Notes: generated from the letters alone by a model not told the origin. A DNA stretch of 64,000 nucleotides from JANELJ01 sp024511395 (GCA_963681975.1 OY820613.1:2108001-2172000); one strand, 5' to 3'. Positions 52,171 through 62,302 are shown, counted from the stretch's first letter. Numbers and translations are program-made.

Positions 52171-54711
52171 TCAGGATGAATACTCTTCCATTTCATTAAA
52201 GTTCAGGTATCGGTACACTTCATCCTCAGAACCTTTTAAAATTTCTACCGCCTTCAGATACTCTTCCGGTGTGGGCAGTTTACCGGTAGTAGAGACTACT
52301 GCTGACAGTTCTGCTGAGGCCAGATAAACTTTAGCATCTTTACCTAAACGGTTAGGGAAGTTACGGGTTGAAGTAGAAACGACATTAGCCTCATCCGCAA
52401 CCCGGGCCTGGTTGCCCATACATAAAGAACAGCCCGGTAGTTCGGTTCTGGCACCGGCACGGCCGTAGATGCTGAACACACCTTCCTTGATCAGTTCTTT
52501 TTCATCCATTTTCGTGGGTGGTGCTATCCATAAACGAGTCGGAATATTACTGCCACCGTTATCCAGATAAGACTCCAGCACTTTTGCCGTGGCACGATAG
52601 TGGCCGATATTGGTCATACAGGAACCGATAAAGACTTCCTGTATATCCTGACCAGCCACTTCTGAAAGCAGCTTAACATCATCAGGATCATTCGGACAGG
52701 CCAAGATAGGCTCTTTAATCGTATTCAGATCAATTTCAATAATATCCACATATTCGGCGTCCGCATCAGGTTCCAGCAACTCGGGATTATCCAGCCAGGC
52801 TTTCATTTCATCAATACGGCGCTGTATGGTTTTAGCATTCTGGTAGCCTTCCTTAATAATCCAGCTTAACAGAGCCACATTGGATTTCAGATATTCAATC
52901 ACCGGCTCTTTATTCAGACGCACGGTACAGCCATTAGCGGAACGTTCTGCTGAGGCATCAGCCAGTTCAAAGGCCTGTTCCACTTTTAGATCCGGCAAAC
53001 CTTCAATTTCCAGAATACGGCCATTAAAGACATTGATCTTGCCTGACTTATCTACGGTCAGTTTTCCTTCCTGAATAGCCTGCCAGGGAATGGCATTAAC
53101 CAGATCACGCAAGGTAATACCGGGCTGCATTTCACCTTTAAAGCGTACCAGTACTGATTCGGACATATCTAGAGGCATTACACCCATGGCTGCTGCAAAA
53201 GCCACCAGACCGGAACCGGCAGGAAAAGAAATACCCAGAGGGAAACGGGTGTGTGAGTCACCGCCAGTGCCCACCTGATCGGGCAGCAACATACGGTTTA
53301 ACCAAGAATGGATAATACCATCACCGGGACGCAGAGACACGCCGCCACGCTCTGTAATAAAGTCCGGCAGCGTACTTTGCAGTTTAATATCCACCGGCTT
53401 GGGATAAGCGGCGGTATGACAAAAACTCTGCATAACCAGATCCGCACCAAAGCCCATACAGGCCAGTTCTTTCAGTTCGTCACGGGTCATGACGCCGGTA
53501 GTATCCTGAGAGCCTACCGTGGAAATACGCGGCTCACAATAGGTGCCTGGACGTACCCCTTCCACACCGCAGGCCTTGCCGACAATTTTCTGTGCCAGGG
53601 TAAAACCCTTGCCGGTATCTTCTGCCGATTCCGGACGGGTAAAGATATCCGTAGGTTCCATTCCCAGTGACTGACGGGTTTTATCGGTCAGTCCCCGGCC
53701 AATTATCAGAGGAATACGGCCGCCGGCCTGAACTTCATCCGCCATGGTATTGGGATTAAGTTCAAAGGTGCTAATGACATTACCGTCTTCATCATATATT
53801 TTGCCTTCATAAGGCTTAATGGTAATAACATCACCGGTATTGAGTTTAGAAACATCACACTCAATGGGCAGTGCCCCGGAATCTTCTGCCGTATTAAAGA
53901 AAATAGGCGCAATTTTACCCCCGAGGATCACCCCGCCCTGACGCTTATTAGGAATATAGGGTATATCATCTCCCATATACCATAACACGGAATTAATGGC
54001 CGATTTACGGGAAGAACCGGTACCAACAACATCACCCACATAAGCGATAGGATGACCTTTTTCCTTAAACTTTTCGATAGTCTCCAGAGCATCGGGCATT
54101 TTGCTGACCAGCATGGCTTTGGCGTGTAGAGGAATATCAGGACGGGACCAAGCTTCAGTCGCTGGTGATAAATCATCGGTATTGGTTTCACCGGGTACTT
54201 TTAATACGGTAACCGTTATGCTTTCCGCCAGTTTTGGACGGCGGGTAAACCAGTCACCGGCCGCCCAGGAATCCACGACTTTTTTAGCAAATGGATTGGT
54301 TTTGGCTTTTTCCATAACCGTATGCCAAGCATCGGCTATTAACAGAGTATGGGACAGTGCATCGGCAGCAATTTCTGCTACATCTTCCTTATCCAGCAGG
54401 TCTACCAGCGGCTGAATATTATAACCTCCGCCCATAGTACCGAGAATTTCAATCACTTTAGCGGCATCTATCAACGGGCAGCTTTGCTCACCTTTAGCGA
54501 CTTTAGTTAAAAATTCAGCCTTAACTTTTGCAGCATCATCCACTCCGGAAGGCACCCGGTTAATAAACAGGTCCAGTAAAAAGGCTTCTTCACCGGCAGG
54601 CGGCTGGTTTAATAATTCAATGAGTTGAGAGATTTGCTTCTCATCCAGCGGCAATGGCGGTAAGCCCTGTTCAGCGCGCTGGGCAACATGTTGTCTGTAT
54701 TCTGCTAACAT
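52171..54711 (-). CDS. acnB: Aconitate hydratase B
   Basis: Bifunctional aconitase B (citrate to isocitrate; also 2-methyl-cis-aconitate hydration) of the TCA cycle, 846 residues versus 865 in E. coli. It begins with the HEAT-like domain (MLAEYRQHVAQRAEQGLPPL) unique to AcnB, then the swivel domain, and the [4Fe-4S] core whose cysteines lie in FIGSCMTNIGHYRA and GCSLCMGNQARV, with a third in MQSFCHTAAYP. The catalytic GGDSHTRFPLGISFPAGSG region is present. No lesion is visible. Single gene, divergent from purB. Confidence 0.97.
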   Translation of the reverse strand: MLAEYRQHVAQRAEQGLPPLPLDEKQISQLIELLNQPPAGEEAFLLDLFINRVPSGVDDAAKVKAEFLTKVAKGEQSCPLIDAAKVIEILGTMGGGYNIQPLVDLLDKEDVAEIAADALSHTLLIADAWHTVMEKAKTNPFAKKVVDSWAAGDWFTRRPKLAESITVTVLKVPGETNTDDLSPATEAWSRPDIPLHAKAMLVSKMPDALETIEKFKEKGHPIAYVGDVVGTGSSRKSAINSVLWYMGDDIPYIPNKRQGGVILGGKIAPIFFNTAEDSGALPIECDVSKLNTGDVITIKPYEGKIYDEDGNVISTFELNPNTMADEVQAGGRIPLIIGRGLTDKTRQSLGMEPTDIFTRPESAEDTGKGFTLAQKIVGKACGVEGVRPGTYCEPRISTVGSQDTTGVMTRDELKELACMGFGADLVMQSFCHTAAYPKPVDIKLQSTLPDFITERGGVSLRPGDGIIHSWLNRMLLPDQVGTGGDSHTRFPLGISFPAGSGLVAFAAAMGVMPLDMSESVLVRFKGEMQPGITLRDLVNAIPWQAIQEGKLTVDKSGKINVFNGRILEIEGLPDLKVEQAFELADASAERSANGCTVRLNKEPVIEYLKSNVALLSWIIKEGYQNAKTIQRRIDEMKAWLDNPELLEPDADAEYVDIIEIDLNTIKEPILACPNDPDDVKLLSEVAGQDIQEVFIGSCMTNIGHYRATAKVLESYLDNGGSNIPTRLWIAPPTKMDEKELIKEGVFSIYGRAGARTELPGCSLCMGNQARVADEANVVSTSTRNFPNRLGKDAKVYLASAELSAVVSTTGKLPTPEEYLKAVEILKGSEDEVYRYLNFNEMEEYSS

Positions 54712-54905
54712 TGGAACCCTTTATCATTTCAAAAAATTGCGCCTATTATACACGAAAATGCTTATTTCGTGATCGGCTTACCGGGAGTGCGGGTTTACTG
54801 AGTGTATTCCTGTGAGTTTATTAGATCCTGCTATGCACAATGTCGTTGACTAAGGGTATAATAGCGGGTTTTATTTACCGCAAATATTTTTATGGGGTCC
54901 TTAGT

Positions 54906-56273
54906 ATGGATTTAAATAGTTTAAGCGCCGTTTCACCAATTGACGGACGTTATGGCCGTGCCACCGCAGTTCTTCGTCCAATTTTCAGTGAGTTCGGCCT
55001 GATCCGTTATCGGGTACGGGTAGAAATTCGCTGGCTGCAGATGCTGGCCGTTAATCCGGATATTAAGGAAGTCCCGGCTTTATCTGATACCGCTAATGCC
55101 CTGCTTAACAGCATTAACAATAACTTTTCCCTTGAAGATGCCCAGGCGGTTAAAGATATTGAGCGCACTACCAACCACGATGTTAAAGCGGTGGAATACT
55201 TTTTAAAGGACAAAATAAAGGATAATGAAGAACTCATGGCTATTAATGAGTTTATTCATTTTGCCTGTACTTCTGAGGATATTAACAATCTGTCCCATGC
55301 CCTGATGCTCAGTGAAGCACGCAGTGATGTAGTATTACCTAAATTAAAAGAAATCATTGACGCTATCCGCACCCTGGCCCATGAATTTGCCGAAGTACCC
55401 ATGCTGTCGCGCACACATGGTCAGCCTGCTTCTCCAACCACTATGGGTAAGGAAATGGCCAATACCGCCTATCGTCTGCAACGCCAGTATAAACAGTTAG
55501 AAGCGGTTGCCATAATGGGTAAAATCAATGGTGCCGTAGGTAACTACAATGCTCATATTTCCGCCTACCCGGAACTGAACTGGCCGGACATCGCTCAGAA
55601 CTTTGTAGAAAGCCTAGGCATTGAGTTTAATCCCTATACCATACAGATTGAACCACACGACTACATTGCCGAAATGTTTGATGTTCTATGCCGTTTTAAT
55701 ACCATCCTGATTGATTTTGACCGGAATATCTGGAGCTATATTTCTCTGGGTTATTTCAAACAGAAAACCATTGCTGGAGAAGTCGGCTCATCCACTATGC
55801 CGCACAAAGTTAACCCCATTGATTTTGAAAACTCCGAGGGTAATCTGGGTATTGCCAATGCCTTAATGAACCATTTAAGCAGTAAGTTACCCATTTCCCG
55901 CTGGCAGCGTGATTTAACTGATTCCACGGTATTAAGAAACCTGGGTGTCGGTATCGCCCACTGTCTGATAGCCTATTCATCCACCCTGCGCGGTATCAGC
56001 AAACTGCAGATCAATGAAGCAGCCCTGACTGAGGATCTGGACAACACCTGGGAAGTGCTGGCTGAACCGATTCAGACCGTTATGCGCCGCTACGGCATTG
56101 AACAGCCTTATGAAAAATTAAAGGAACTGACCCGCGGCCAGTCCATTACCCCGGAAACCTTAAAAGACTTTATCAGCAAGCTGGATATGCCTGAAGAAGC
56201 TAGACGGAAACTGCAGGCTTTAACACCGGCTACTTATATTGGTAATGCAATCGATCAGGCTAAAAAATTATAA
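54906..56273 (+). CDS. purB: Adenylosuccinate lyase
   Basis: Purine biosynthesis enzyme acting on SAICAR and adenylosuccinate; homotetramer in cytosol. The start at 54906 (MDLNSLSAVSPIDGRYG) gives 455 residues and matches the E. coli N-terminus; an in-frame ATG at 54840 would add 22 unlike residues. Signature GEVGSSTMPHKVNPIDFENSE (read in parts: GSSTMPHKVNP carries the catalytic Ser loop), ERTTNHDVKAVEYFL, and LSRTHGQPASPTT with the catalytic His. A TATAAT lies at 54857-54862 and may be the -10 element. The gene appears intact. Confidence 0.96.
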   Translation: MDLNSLSAVSPIDGRYGRATAVLRPIFSEFGLIRYRVRVEIRWLQMLAVNPDIKEVPALSDTANALLNSINNNFSLEDAQAVKDIERTTNHDVKAVEYFLKDKIKDNEELMAINEFIHFACTSEDINNLSHALMLSEARSDVVLPKLKEIIDAIRTLAHEFAEVPMLSRTHGQPASPTTMGKEMANTAYRLQRQYKQLEAVAIMGKINGAVGNYNAHISAYPELNWPDIAQNFVESLGIEFNPYTIQIEPHDYIAEMFDVLCRFNTILIDFDRNIWSYISLGYFKQKTIAGEVGSSTMPHKVNPIDFENSEGNLGIANALMNHLSSKLPISRWQRDLTDSTVLRNLGVGIAHCLIAYSSTLRGISKLQINEAALTEDLDNTWEVLAEPIQTVMRRYGIEQPYEKLKELTRGQSITPETLKDFISKLDMPEEARRKLQALTPATYIGNAIDQAKKL

Positions 56274-56289
56274 GCCTGATGATTAGTTG

Positions 56290-56583
56290 ATGAGCAGTCA
56301 AACACTGCCCGGTTCACTGAAAATCAGTGTCGTGGACTGGGCACAATCTTCCCGGACTTTACGTCAAATCCGCACAAGCGTTTTTATTGAAGAACAGCAT
56401 GTCCCTGAAGCACTGGAATGGGACGGACTGGATACAACCTGTCGGCAACGCTCAGTTAAAAAAATAATACTCAATGCTCAGACCTATGTGCTAAACTTTT
56501 ATCAGAAGGCTGGTTTTAAGATCAGTAGTGATGAATTTATAGATGCCGGCATTATGCATAAGGAAATGACACTGCTTTTATAA
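56290..56583 (+). pseudogene. GNAT acetyltransferase with in-frame internal deletion
   Basis: 97 codons. The beginning (WAQSSRTLRQIRTSVFIEEQHVPEALEWDGLD) is the typical start of ElaA/YjcF-type GNAT enzymes and the end (ILNAQTYVLNFYQKAGFK) is their last strand and helix. The middle with the acetyl-CoA loop (Q/RxxGxG/A) and about 55 residues is missing, though the frame is kept. So the product cannot bind acetyl-CoA. It follows purB by 16 bp. The next gene in the series (DUF7931, at 60834) is usually its direct neighbour. Confidence 0.82.
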
Positions 56584-56602
56584 CAGGCAATTATAATAGG
56601 TT

Positions 56603-57811
56603 TATAGGTATGTCTTTAAGGATTTTATCATTTCGTTTCAATAGATTACCCATCAGGATGTAACTCCATAATTAGGTTCTACACCAAACTGATAAAGTCC
56701 AGTAGACTTATCTCGTTTAGGATGAGCTCTGCCAGCCTTTTCTTTCAGGAAAAAATATGTTCTTTCAAGCACATCCGTTAATTGTTTTCGTTTATGGTTA
56801 ACAATGGATTCCAATAATGAATACCACCAGTAAACGGTCGTTTTGGAGACCGTCAACGTTGACATCGCCATTTGGCAAAATTGTTCTATGCTACTACATA
56901 TAAATCGCTTCAGAATCGTCGCGATTAAACTGCTCCAAACCAAAGCTTCCATCAATGCGCAATTAATTGTCGTTTTGGCAGAGATTTTACCAAATCAGAC
57001 AATGGTTTAGTTCTTTTGCTAACGACTTGCCCATCTTCTCTGGTGACTCGGTGAACCGCTATCCTGGAAAGTCTCATTGCCCGTAAAATATAATACCCTC
57101 CATGGTCATCTGTTTCATTAATCAGTTGACCTGAATAGTAGCCACGGTCACCTGATAATAACTGATTTTCCAGTTCATGAACGTCTGGTAACTCTGCTCG
57201 TTCTGAAAAACTATCCGGTGTCAGTGTGCTTTTTTCTATGCCTCCGGTTTTTAAGTCGTAGGTGACATGCAATTCCACGGCTGCCGGACTAATTGCTGTA
57301 AATCGCCCGGGATAATTCTTTTTCAGTGCCTTGTGAATAGCAAATGAACTGCCATCCCGGATAAGTAATTTATCAAAACTGGCCAGAACAGGATGATTAC
57401 ATTTCAGTTTTGTATTTACCCGGTGATTAAAAACTTTATCTGCAACATCTCTCATCAATTGCGCAAATTCAGGTTTTGCTAATTGATTATGAAAGGGCTT
57501 ATAACGGACATTTTTATTCGTTAACTGGTTAAAGTAACGATGAATTTCCGAAAAATACCTTGTCTCTTTATCACCCATAGCCGTAATCATACTCACTATA
57601 AGCTGAAAAGGGGTTATCTGTCTTAATCGTTGGGAAAAGCCAATGTTTTTGCCCGGTTTATTAAGTTTCTTTTCACTCAATACGACTTTTAGTTTTTTTG
57701 ATAATGAGGTTCTTTTCATTTGAACCCTTTTTGTTGATAAATAATTGCCTGAATAACAACTATTTGATCATCAAATTGGCTTCATTTCAACTCCTAAAGA
57801 TCATACCTATG
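56603..57811 (-). mobile_element. IS4-family element, copy 4, internally deleted
   Basis: 1209 bp; 10-bp duplication ATAATAGGTT (56593-56602 and 57812-57821). First base of the right end is T in place of C. About 214 bp are missing in the transposase gene. Confidence 0.93.
56653..57719 (-). pseudogene. IS4-family transposase, internal deletion
   Basis: From 57719 the frame runs 254 residues to LPKRQLIAH and stops; the last part (LMEALVWSSLIAT to the end) is in another frame from 56955. The deletion lies between two GAT-containing repeats near 56950 and removes the Y-R-E-K box with the catalytic Glu. Confidence 0.92.
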
Positions 57812-57826
57812 ATAATAGGTTAAATA

Positions 57827-59324
57827 GTTCAACCTGAATAATACCGTTTTAAGCCTGACATCAAGCCAGGTTTAAAGCGGCTGATTGTTCTGGTTTGATA
57901 AAATATCCCATCAAACCGGAAATAATTTTGAGCCACAAAAGCCGGAGCTTATTGAGGATCTTTCTTAAGTTATGTCCAGCGGCTACCATAACCACATTAA
58001 TGGCATCACCGACTGTGCCTTTGAGGTAGCAGCGATCTAAACGGCCATCGTTTTTCATATGACCAATTTCAGGCTCAATCGCACTGCGCCGTTTTAATGC
58101 CTTTTTAATACTTCGGGTAACGCCTCGCTTCTGACCTGAGATAAAAACTTTAGTGTCTTTTACTTCATGTCCACGATAACCCCGGTCAACAAAGCAGTGT
58201 TCCGGTTGTACGGCTGTAAACTGTTTTATCTGTTCCAGTTGTGGCAGCAAGGTATGTCCATCATAAGGATTGCCCGGACAACTTTGAGCACCAATAACAA
58301 AGCCTTCCTTGTTAGTTACCGCAATACTGGTTTTAACACCAAATTCATAAGGCTTATGAGCTTTGCCTTTACTGATACACTCGACTTCCGGTGCATGTAA
58401 ACTGTAAAGCTTGTTCTTACTGTGCTGCTCCTGCTCAATCAGTTTCTGAGCCTGTTTTAGAGCTACTTCAAACAGAGACTGAATATCAACAGAATAGTTG
58501 GGCAGTTGTCGTTCAATATCCCGTTTAACACGACCTAAACGGGATTTCAGTTTATTATTCATTTTCTTCATGCGTTTAAACTGTTTTGCATGTGCATAAC
58601 GACTGGCCATTAGTACATATTGCGGCCCAACCCGATTATAGTTCTGGCGCAGTTTAATACCGTGCTCTTTGGACAGTTTAACCAGGTTTTCTCTGGCTTT
58701 GTTCAGGAGCTTTGAATCGGTTGGAAAAGCGATGTTCTTTTCCTGTACGGTAGTATCTACCGTGACTTTCTTTAAACTACCGGGCTTTATGGTTTTACTC
58801 TTTAGTCCGGCTTTAATGGTTTCAATCAGTAATTTTTCACTGCCTGATTTACCCGGCCGGTTACGCCATTTGGTCATGGTCACAGGGTGTATAGGCATTT
58901 TATGCTGAAAGTATTCTTCACCACAGAAATACTGCCAGTACGGATTTTCTGTCCAGCCTTTTACTACCTGTTCATCCGATAAATCATGCAGGTGTTTCAG
59001 GTAATGCAATCCTGCAATCAATCGAGTGCGTATGGCAGGAGCACCTTTAGTGGATACAAACAGAGCGCCCCATTCTTTATCAGGACTTTCCCAATCTATG
59101 TGTTTTGATAACTTAATCAACTCATGGTTTATGTCCAGCATGTTTTCAGGGCGCATCCTGAACAGGTCTTCCTGAGGTATTTTTGGCTGTTTCTCTGGCT
59201 TCATTCTGGTCTGGAAATTTGCAAGGTAATAAGGCTTATTTTACCAAAAACCTGCAAATTTAACACCCATAATTCGCCAACATTTCTTTATAAATCAATG
59301 TGCTATGATTTATTCAGGTCGGAC
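57827..59324 (-). mobile_element. IS5-type element (lineage B), first of a tandem pair
   Basis: 1498 bp, TAAATA at 57821-57826 and 59325-59330. It starts only 5 bp after the IS4 duplication. The TAAATA on the right is also the left duplication of the next copy. Confidence 0.95.
57861..59204 (-). CDS. IS5-type transposase (lineage B)
   Basis: 447 residues with Asp150, Asp340 and Glu377 present; one odd change is AVQPEHCFVDRGY (Gln to His) next to the second Asp. N-terminus MKPEKQ, RMRPENML. Probably functional. Confidence 0.9.
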   Translation of the reverse strand: MKPEKQPKIPQEDLFRMRPENMLDINHELIKLSKHIDWESPDKEWGALFVSTKGAPAIRTRLIAGLHYLKHLHDLSDEQVVKGWTENPYWQYFCGEEYFQHKMPIHPVTMTKWRNRPGKSGSEKLLIETIKAGLKSKTIKPGSLKKVTVDTTVQEKNIAFPTDSKLLNKARENLVKLSKEHGIKLRQNYNRVGPQYVLMASRYAHAKQFKRMKKMNNKLKSRLGRVKRDIERQLPNYSVDIQSLFEVALKQAQKLIEQEQHSKNKLYSLHAPEVECISKGKAHKPYEFGVKTSIAVTNKEGFVIGAQSCPGNPYDGHTLLPQLEQIKQFTAVQPEHCFVDRGYRGHEVKDTKVFISGQKRGVTRSIKKALKRRSAIEPEIGHMKNDGRLDRCYLKGTVGDAINVVMVAAGHNLRKILNKLRLLWLKIISGLMGYFIKPEQSAALNLA

Positions 59325-59330
59325 TAAATA

Positions 59331-60828
59331 GTTCAACCTGAATAATACCGTTTTAAGCCTGACATCAAGCCAGGCTTAAAGCGGCTGATTGTTCTGGTTT
59401 GATAAAATATCCCATCAAACCGGAAATAATTTTGAGCCACAAAAGCCGGAGCTTATTGAGGATCTTTCTTAAGTTATGTCCAGCGGCTACCATAACCACA
59501 TTAATGGCATCACCGACTGTGCCTTTGAGGTAGTAGCGATCTAAACGGCCATCGTTTTTCATATGACCGATTTCAGGCTCAATCGCACTGCGCCGTTTTA
59601 ATGCCTTTTTAATACTTCGGGTAACGCCTCGCTTCTGACCTGAGATAAAAACTTTCGTATCTTTTACCTCATGTCCATGATAACTCCGGTCAACAAAGCA
59701 TTGTTCCGGCTGTACGGCTGTAAACTGTTTTATCTGTTCCAGTTGTGGCAGTAGAGTGTGTCCATCATAAGGATTGCCCGGACAACTTTGAGCGCCAATA
59801 ACAAAGCCTTCCTTGTTAGTTACCGCGATACTGGCTTTAACTCCAAATTCATAAGGCTTATGAGCTTTGCCTTTACTGATACACTCGACTTCCGGTGCAT
59901 GTAAACTGTAAAGCTTGTTCTTACTGTGCTGCTCCTGCTCAATTAGTTTCTGAGCCTGTTCCAGTGCCACTTCAAACAGAGACTGAATATCAACAGAATA
60001 ATTGGGCAGTTGTCGTTCAATATCCCGTTTAACACGACCTAAACGGGATTTCAGTTTATTGTTCATTTTCTTCATGCGTTTAAACTGTTTTGCATGAGCA
60101 TAACGACTGGCCATTAGTACATATTGCGGCCCAAACCGATTATAGTTCTGGCGCAGTTTAATACCGTGCTCTTTGGAGAGTTTAACCAGGTTTTCTCTGG
60201 CTTTGTTCAGGAGCTTTGAATCGGTTGGAAAAGCGATGTTCTTTTCCTGTACGATAGTATCTACCGTGACTTTCTTTAAACTGCCAGGCTTGATAGTTTT
60301 ACTCTTTAGTCCGGCTTTAATGGTTTCAATCAGTAATTTTTCACTGCCTGATTTACCCGGCCGGTTACGCCATTTGGTCATGGTCGTAGGGTGTATGGGC
60401 ATCTTATGCTGAAAGTATTCTTCTCCACAAAAATATTGCCAGTACGGATTTTCTGTCCAGCCTTTTACTACCTGTTCATCTGATAAATCATGAAGGTGTT
60501 TCAGGTAATGCAATCCTGCAATCAAACGAGTGCGTATGGCAGGAGCACCTTTAGTGGATACAAACAAAGCGCCCCATTCTTTATCAGGACTTTCCCGGTC
60601 TATGTGTTTTGATAACTTAATCAACTCATGGTTTATGTCCAGCATGTTTTCAAGGCGCATCCTGAACAGGTCTTCCTGAGGTATTTTTGGCTGTTTCTTT
60701 GGCTTCATTCTGGTCTGGAAATTTGCAAGGTAATAAGGCTTATTTTACCAAAAACCTGCAAATTTAACACCCATAATCAAGAAATATTTCTTTATAAATC
60801 AATGTGCTATGATTTATTCAGGTCGAAC
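59331..60828 (-). mobile_element. IS5-type element, second of a tandem pair
   Basis: 1498 bp, TAAATA on both sides (59325-59330 and 60829-60834). The right duplication includes the A of the start codon of the DUF7931 gene. Confidence 0.95.
59365..60708 (-). CDS. IS5-type transposase, mixed lineage, with active-site changes
   Basis: 447 residues, open. It carries CFVDRSYHGHE in place of CFVDRGYRGHE at the second catalytic Asp (Gly342 to Ser, Arg344 to His) and KVTVDTIVQ in place of KVTVDTTVQ by the first Asp, so is probably inactive. It combines a lineage A-like HPTTMTKW with lineage B sequence elsewhere, a likely recombinant. Confidence 0.85.
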   Translation of the reverse strand: MKPKKQPKIPQEDLFRMRLENMLDINHELIKLSKHIDRESPDKEWGALFVSTKGAPAIRTRLIAGLHYLKHLHDLSDEQVVKGWTENPYWQYFCGEEYFQHKMPIHPTTMTKWRNRPGKSGSEKLLIETIKAGLKSKTIKPGSLKKVTVDTIVQEKNIAFPTDSKLLNKARENLVKLSKEHGIKLRQNYNRFGPQYVLMASRYAHAKQFKRMKKMNNKLKSRLGRVKRDIERQLPNYSVDIQSLFEVALEQAQKLIEQEQHSKNKLYSLHAPEVECISKGKAHKPYEFGVKASIAVTNKEGFVIGAQSCPGNPYDGHTLLPQLEQIKQFTAVQPEQCFVDRSYHGHEVKDTKVFISGQKRGVTRSIKKALKRRSAIEPEIGHMKNDGRLDRYYLKGTVGDAINVVMVAAGHNLRKILNKLRLLWLKIISGLMGYFIKPEQSAALSLA

Positions 60829-60833
60829 TAAAT

Positions 60834-61337
60834 ATGATTGATTTAAACAATTATAAACTGGGTGAAACGCAGGAACTTATCACGGTTGATAACCAGGATG
60901 ATTTCAGGCAACTATTGATTACCATGAGTCAACAGGCACAGCACCGGATATGGATATTCAGTCATAATCTGGATATTCGTATTTATGATAATAATGAGCT
61001 TTATGAAGCCATTAAAAATCTCGCTATCTGCAGTCCCCGCACCCATGTCAATATACTGGTGCAGGACAGTGAACACATGGTTAAAAATGATCACCGGCTA
61101 CTGCGTCTGGCGCAACGGATCTCCAGTCATATGCAGGTTAAATTAACCGCTAAGGAACATCAGGACATATACCAGACCTTTATTATTTTTGATGACCGAG
61201 GTTATATTATTCATGAAGATCCGCTACGCTTTAATGCCCGTGCTGATTTTTATAACCATCTAGAAACCAAGAAACTGGCAGAACAATTTTCTGAAATGTG
61301 GAAAGTGGGTGTTATTGATAACCGGCCAGGCATTTGA
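60834..61337 (+). CDS. DUF7931 domain protein
   Basis: 167 residues, soluble, no signal. It fits the DUF7931 family commonly encoded beside or fused to a GNAT acetyltransferase in gammaproteobacteria, with the run QHRIWIFSHNLDIRIYDN and an ending that reads FIIFDDRGYIIHEDPLRF and AEQFSEMWKVG. The fold resembles phospholipase D-like domains by general pattern, function unknown. The ATG is immediately at the edge of an IS5 copy, so its natural upstream signals and the operon with purB-GNAT are lost. Confidence 0.78.
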   Translation: MIDLNNYKLGETQELITVDNQDDFRQLLITMSQQAQHRIWIFSHNLDIRIYDNNELYEAIKNLAICSPRTHVNILVQDSEHMVKNDHRLLRLAQRISSHMQVKLTAKEHQDIYQTFIIFDDRGYIIHEDPLRFNARADFYNHLETKKLAEQFSEMWKVGVIDNRPGI

Positions 61338-61417
61338 GTTTATAAATAAACTGTATCTGCATTATATTTAGGGTTAAAATAGCCTTATTCGTCTATTATC
61401 CGGAAAGGATGGTTTTT

Positions 61418-62302
61418 ATGCTGTGCAGGAAATCTTCTTCTATTATTCTATTAAGAATTCACTTTGCCTGCTCTCTACTGATTTTCTCAGCCGTTTCTGC
61501 CAATGATTTTAAAGTCTTTAAAACCCATCAGTTTGCCCAAGAGCTTATTCCTGTTCTGGCCCCCCTGTATGGCTCCCAGGCCACATTCACAGCAAAAGAC
61601 AATAGTCTGATTGTTAAGGCCCCCCCATCCGTACTGAAAGAGATTGAGCAGCTATTAAAGGAAATTGATGCGCCCACACAAAATCTATTGCTGGAAGTCA
61701 GCAGTACTCTGAATGGCAGCGGCAATATTGAAGCCCATAGTATTGAAGGAAAAATTAAGGCCGGAGATGCCCGAATAATCAGTACCGCTCCTCCTCAGAA
61801 CAGGCCGACAGCCAGCGTCCGTTATAAAAAAGATGGTACAGTCATTAAAACCACTCATACCCGCCGCCAGGGCTTTACCTCCCAACCTGATACGTTCAAA
61901 GTCCGTGCGACCACCGGTCACTGGGCTCAGATTCAGACCGGACAGAAAGTTCCGTATTATTCTGCTGATTATCCTTATGCTGATAACCGATATCCTTTAT
62001 TACGTGGTTCTTCGGTGGAGTTTCAGGATGTCACCTCAGGCTTTGAGGTATTTCCGACGCTTAATGGTGGTACCGTTACCTTAAAAGTCCGCCCTTATCA
62101 CAGTTCAATGAATCGGGCCTATCCGGATAGAATCAATCAGCGTTCGCTGGAAACCGTGGTCACGGGTAAACTGGGCGAATGGATTTACCTGGGCGACGCA
62201 ATGAATCAGATCAATACTCAGAACAACGGCTATACCCATTCCACTAAATGTTTTACCGAGCTGGATACCTCCTATCGGATCCGAGTTAACAAAATTGACT
62301 AA
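61418..62302 (+). CDS. Secretin N-domain-like periplasmic protein
   Basis: 294 residues from the ATG at 61418, chosen because GGAAAGG lies 9 nt upstream; an ATG at 61409 would overlap that site. Signal peptide with cleavage near VSANDF. Next comes a secretin/TonB short N-domain (LIPVLAPLYGSQATFTAKDN to EIEQLLKEIDAPTQNLLLEV), then a beta-rich part (QIQTGQKVPYYSADYPY, TVTLKVRPYHSS) like the start of a secretin barrel, but the barrel-forming portion is too short for a pore. It follows the DUF7931 gene by about 80 bp; these two are often neighbours. A role in envelope assembly is only inferred. Confidence 0.75.
   Translation: MLCRKSSSIILLRIHFACSLLIFSAVSANDFKVFKTHQFAQELIPVLAPLYGSQATFTAKDNSLIVKAPPSVLKEIEQLLKEIDAPTQNLLLEVSSTLNGSGNIEAHSIEGKIKAGDARIISTAPPQNRPTASVRYKKDGTVIKTTHTRRQGFTSQPDTFKVRATTGHWAQIQTGQKVPYYSADYPYADNRYPLLRGSSVEFQDVTSGFEVFPTLNGGTVTLKVRPYHSSMNRAYPDRINQRSLETVVTGKLGEWIYLGDAMNQINTQNNGYTHSTKCFTELDTSYRIRVNKID

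Noticed and set aside
54840..54905. A 22-residue N-terminal extension on PurB
   Set aside because: It does not resemble the family, while the ATG at 54906 aligns with the known N-terminus; the TATAAT at 54857 fits promoter DNA instead.
57827..60828. Composite transposon formed by the two tandem IS5 copies
   Set aside because: There is no cargo between the copies, only the shared 6-bp target.
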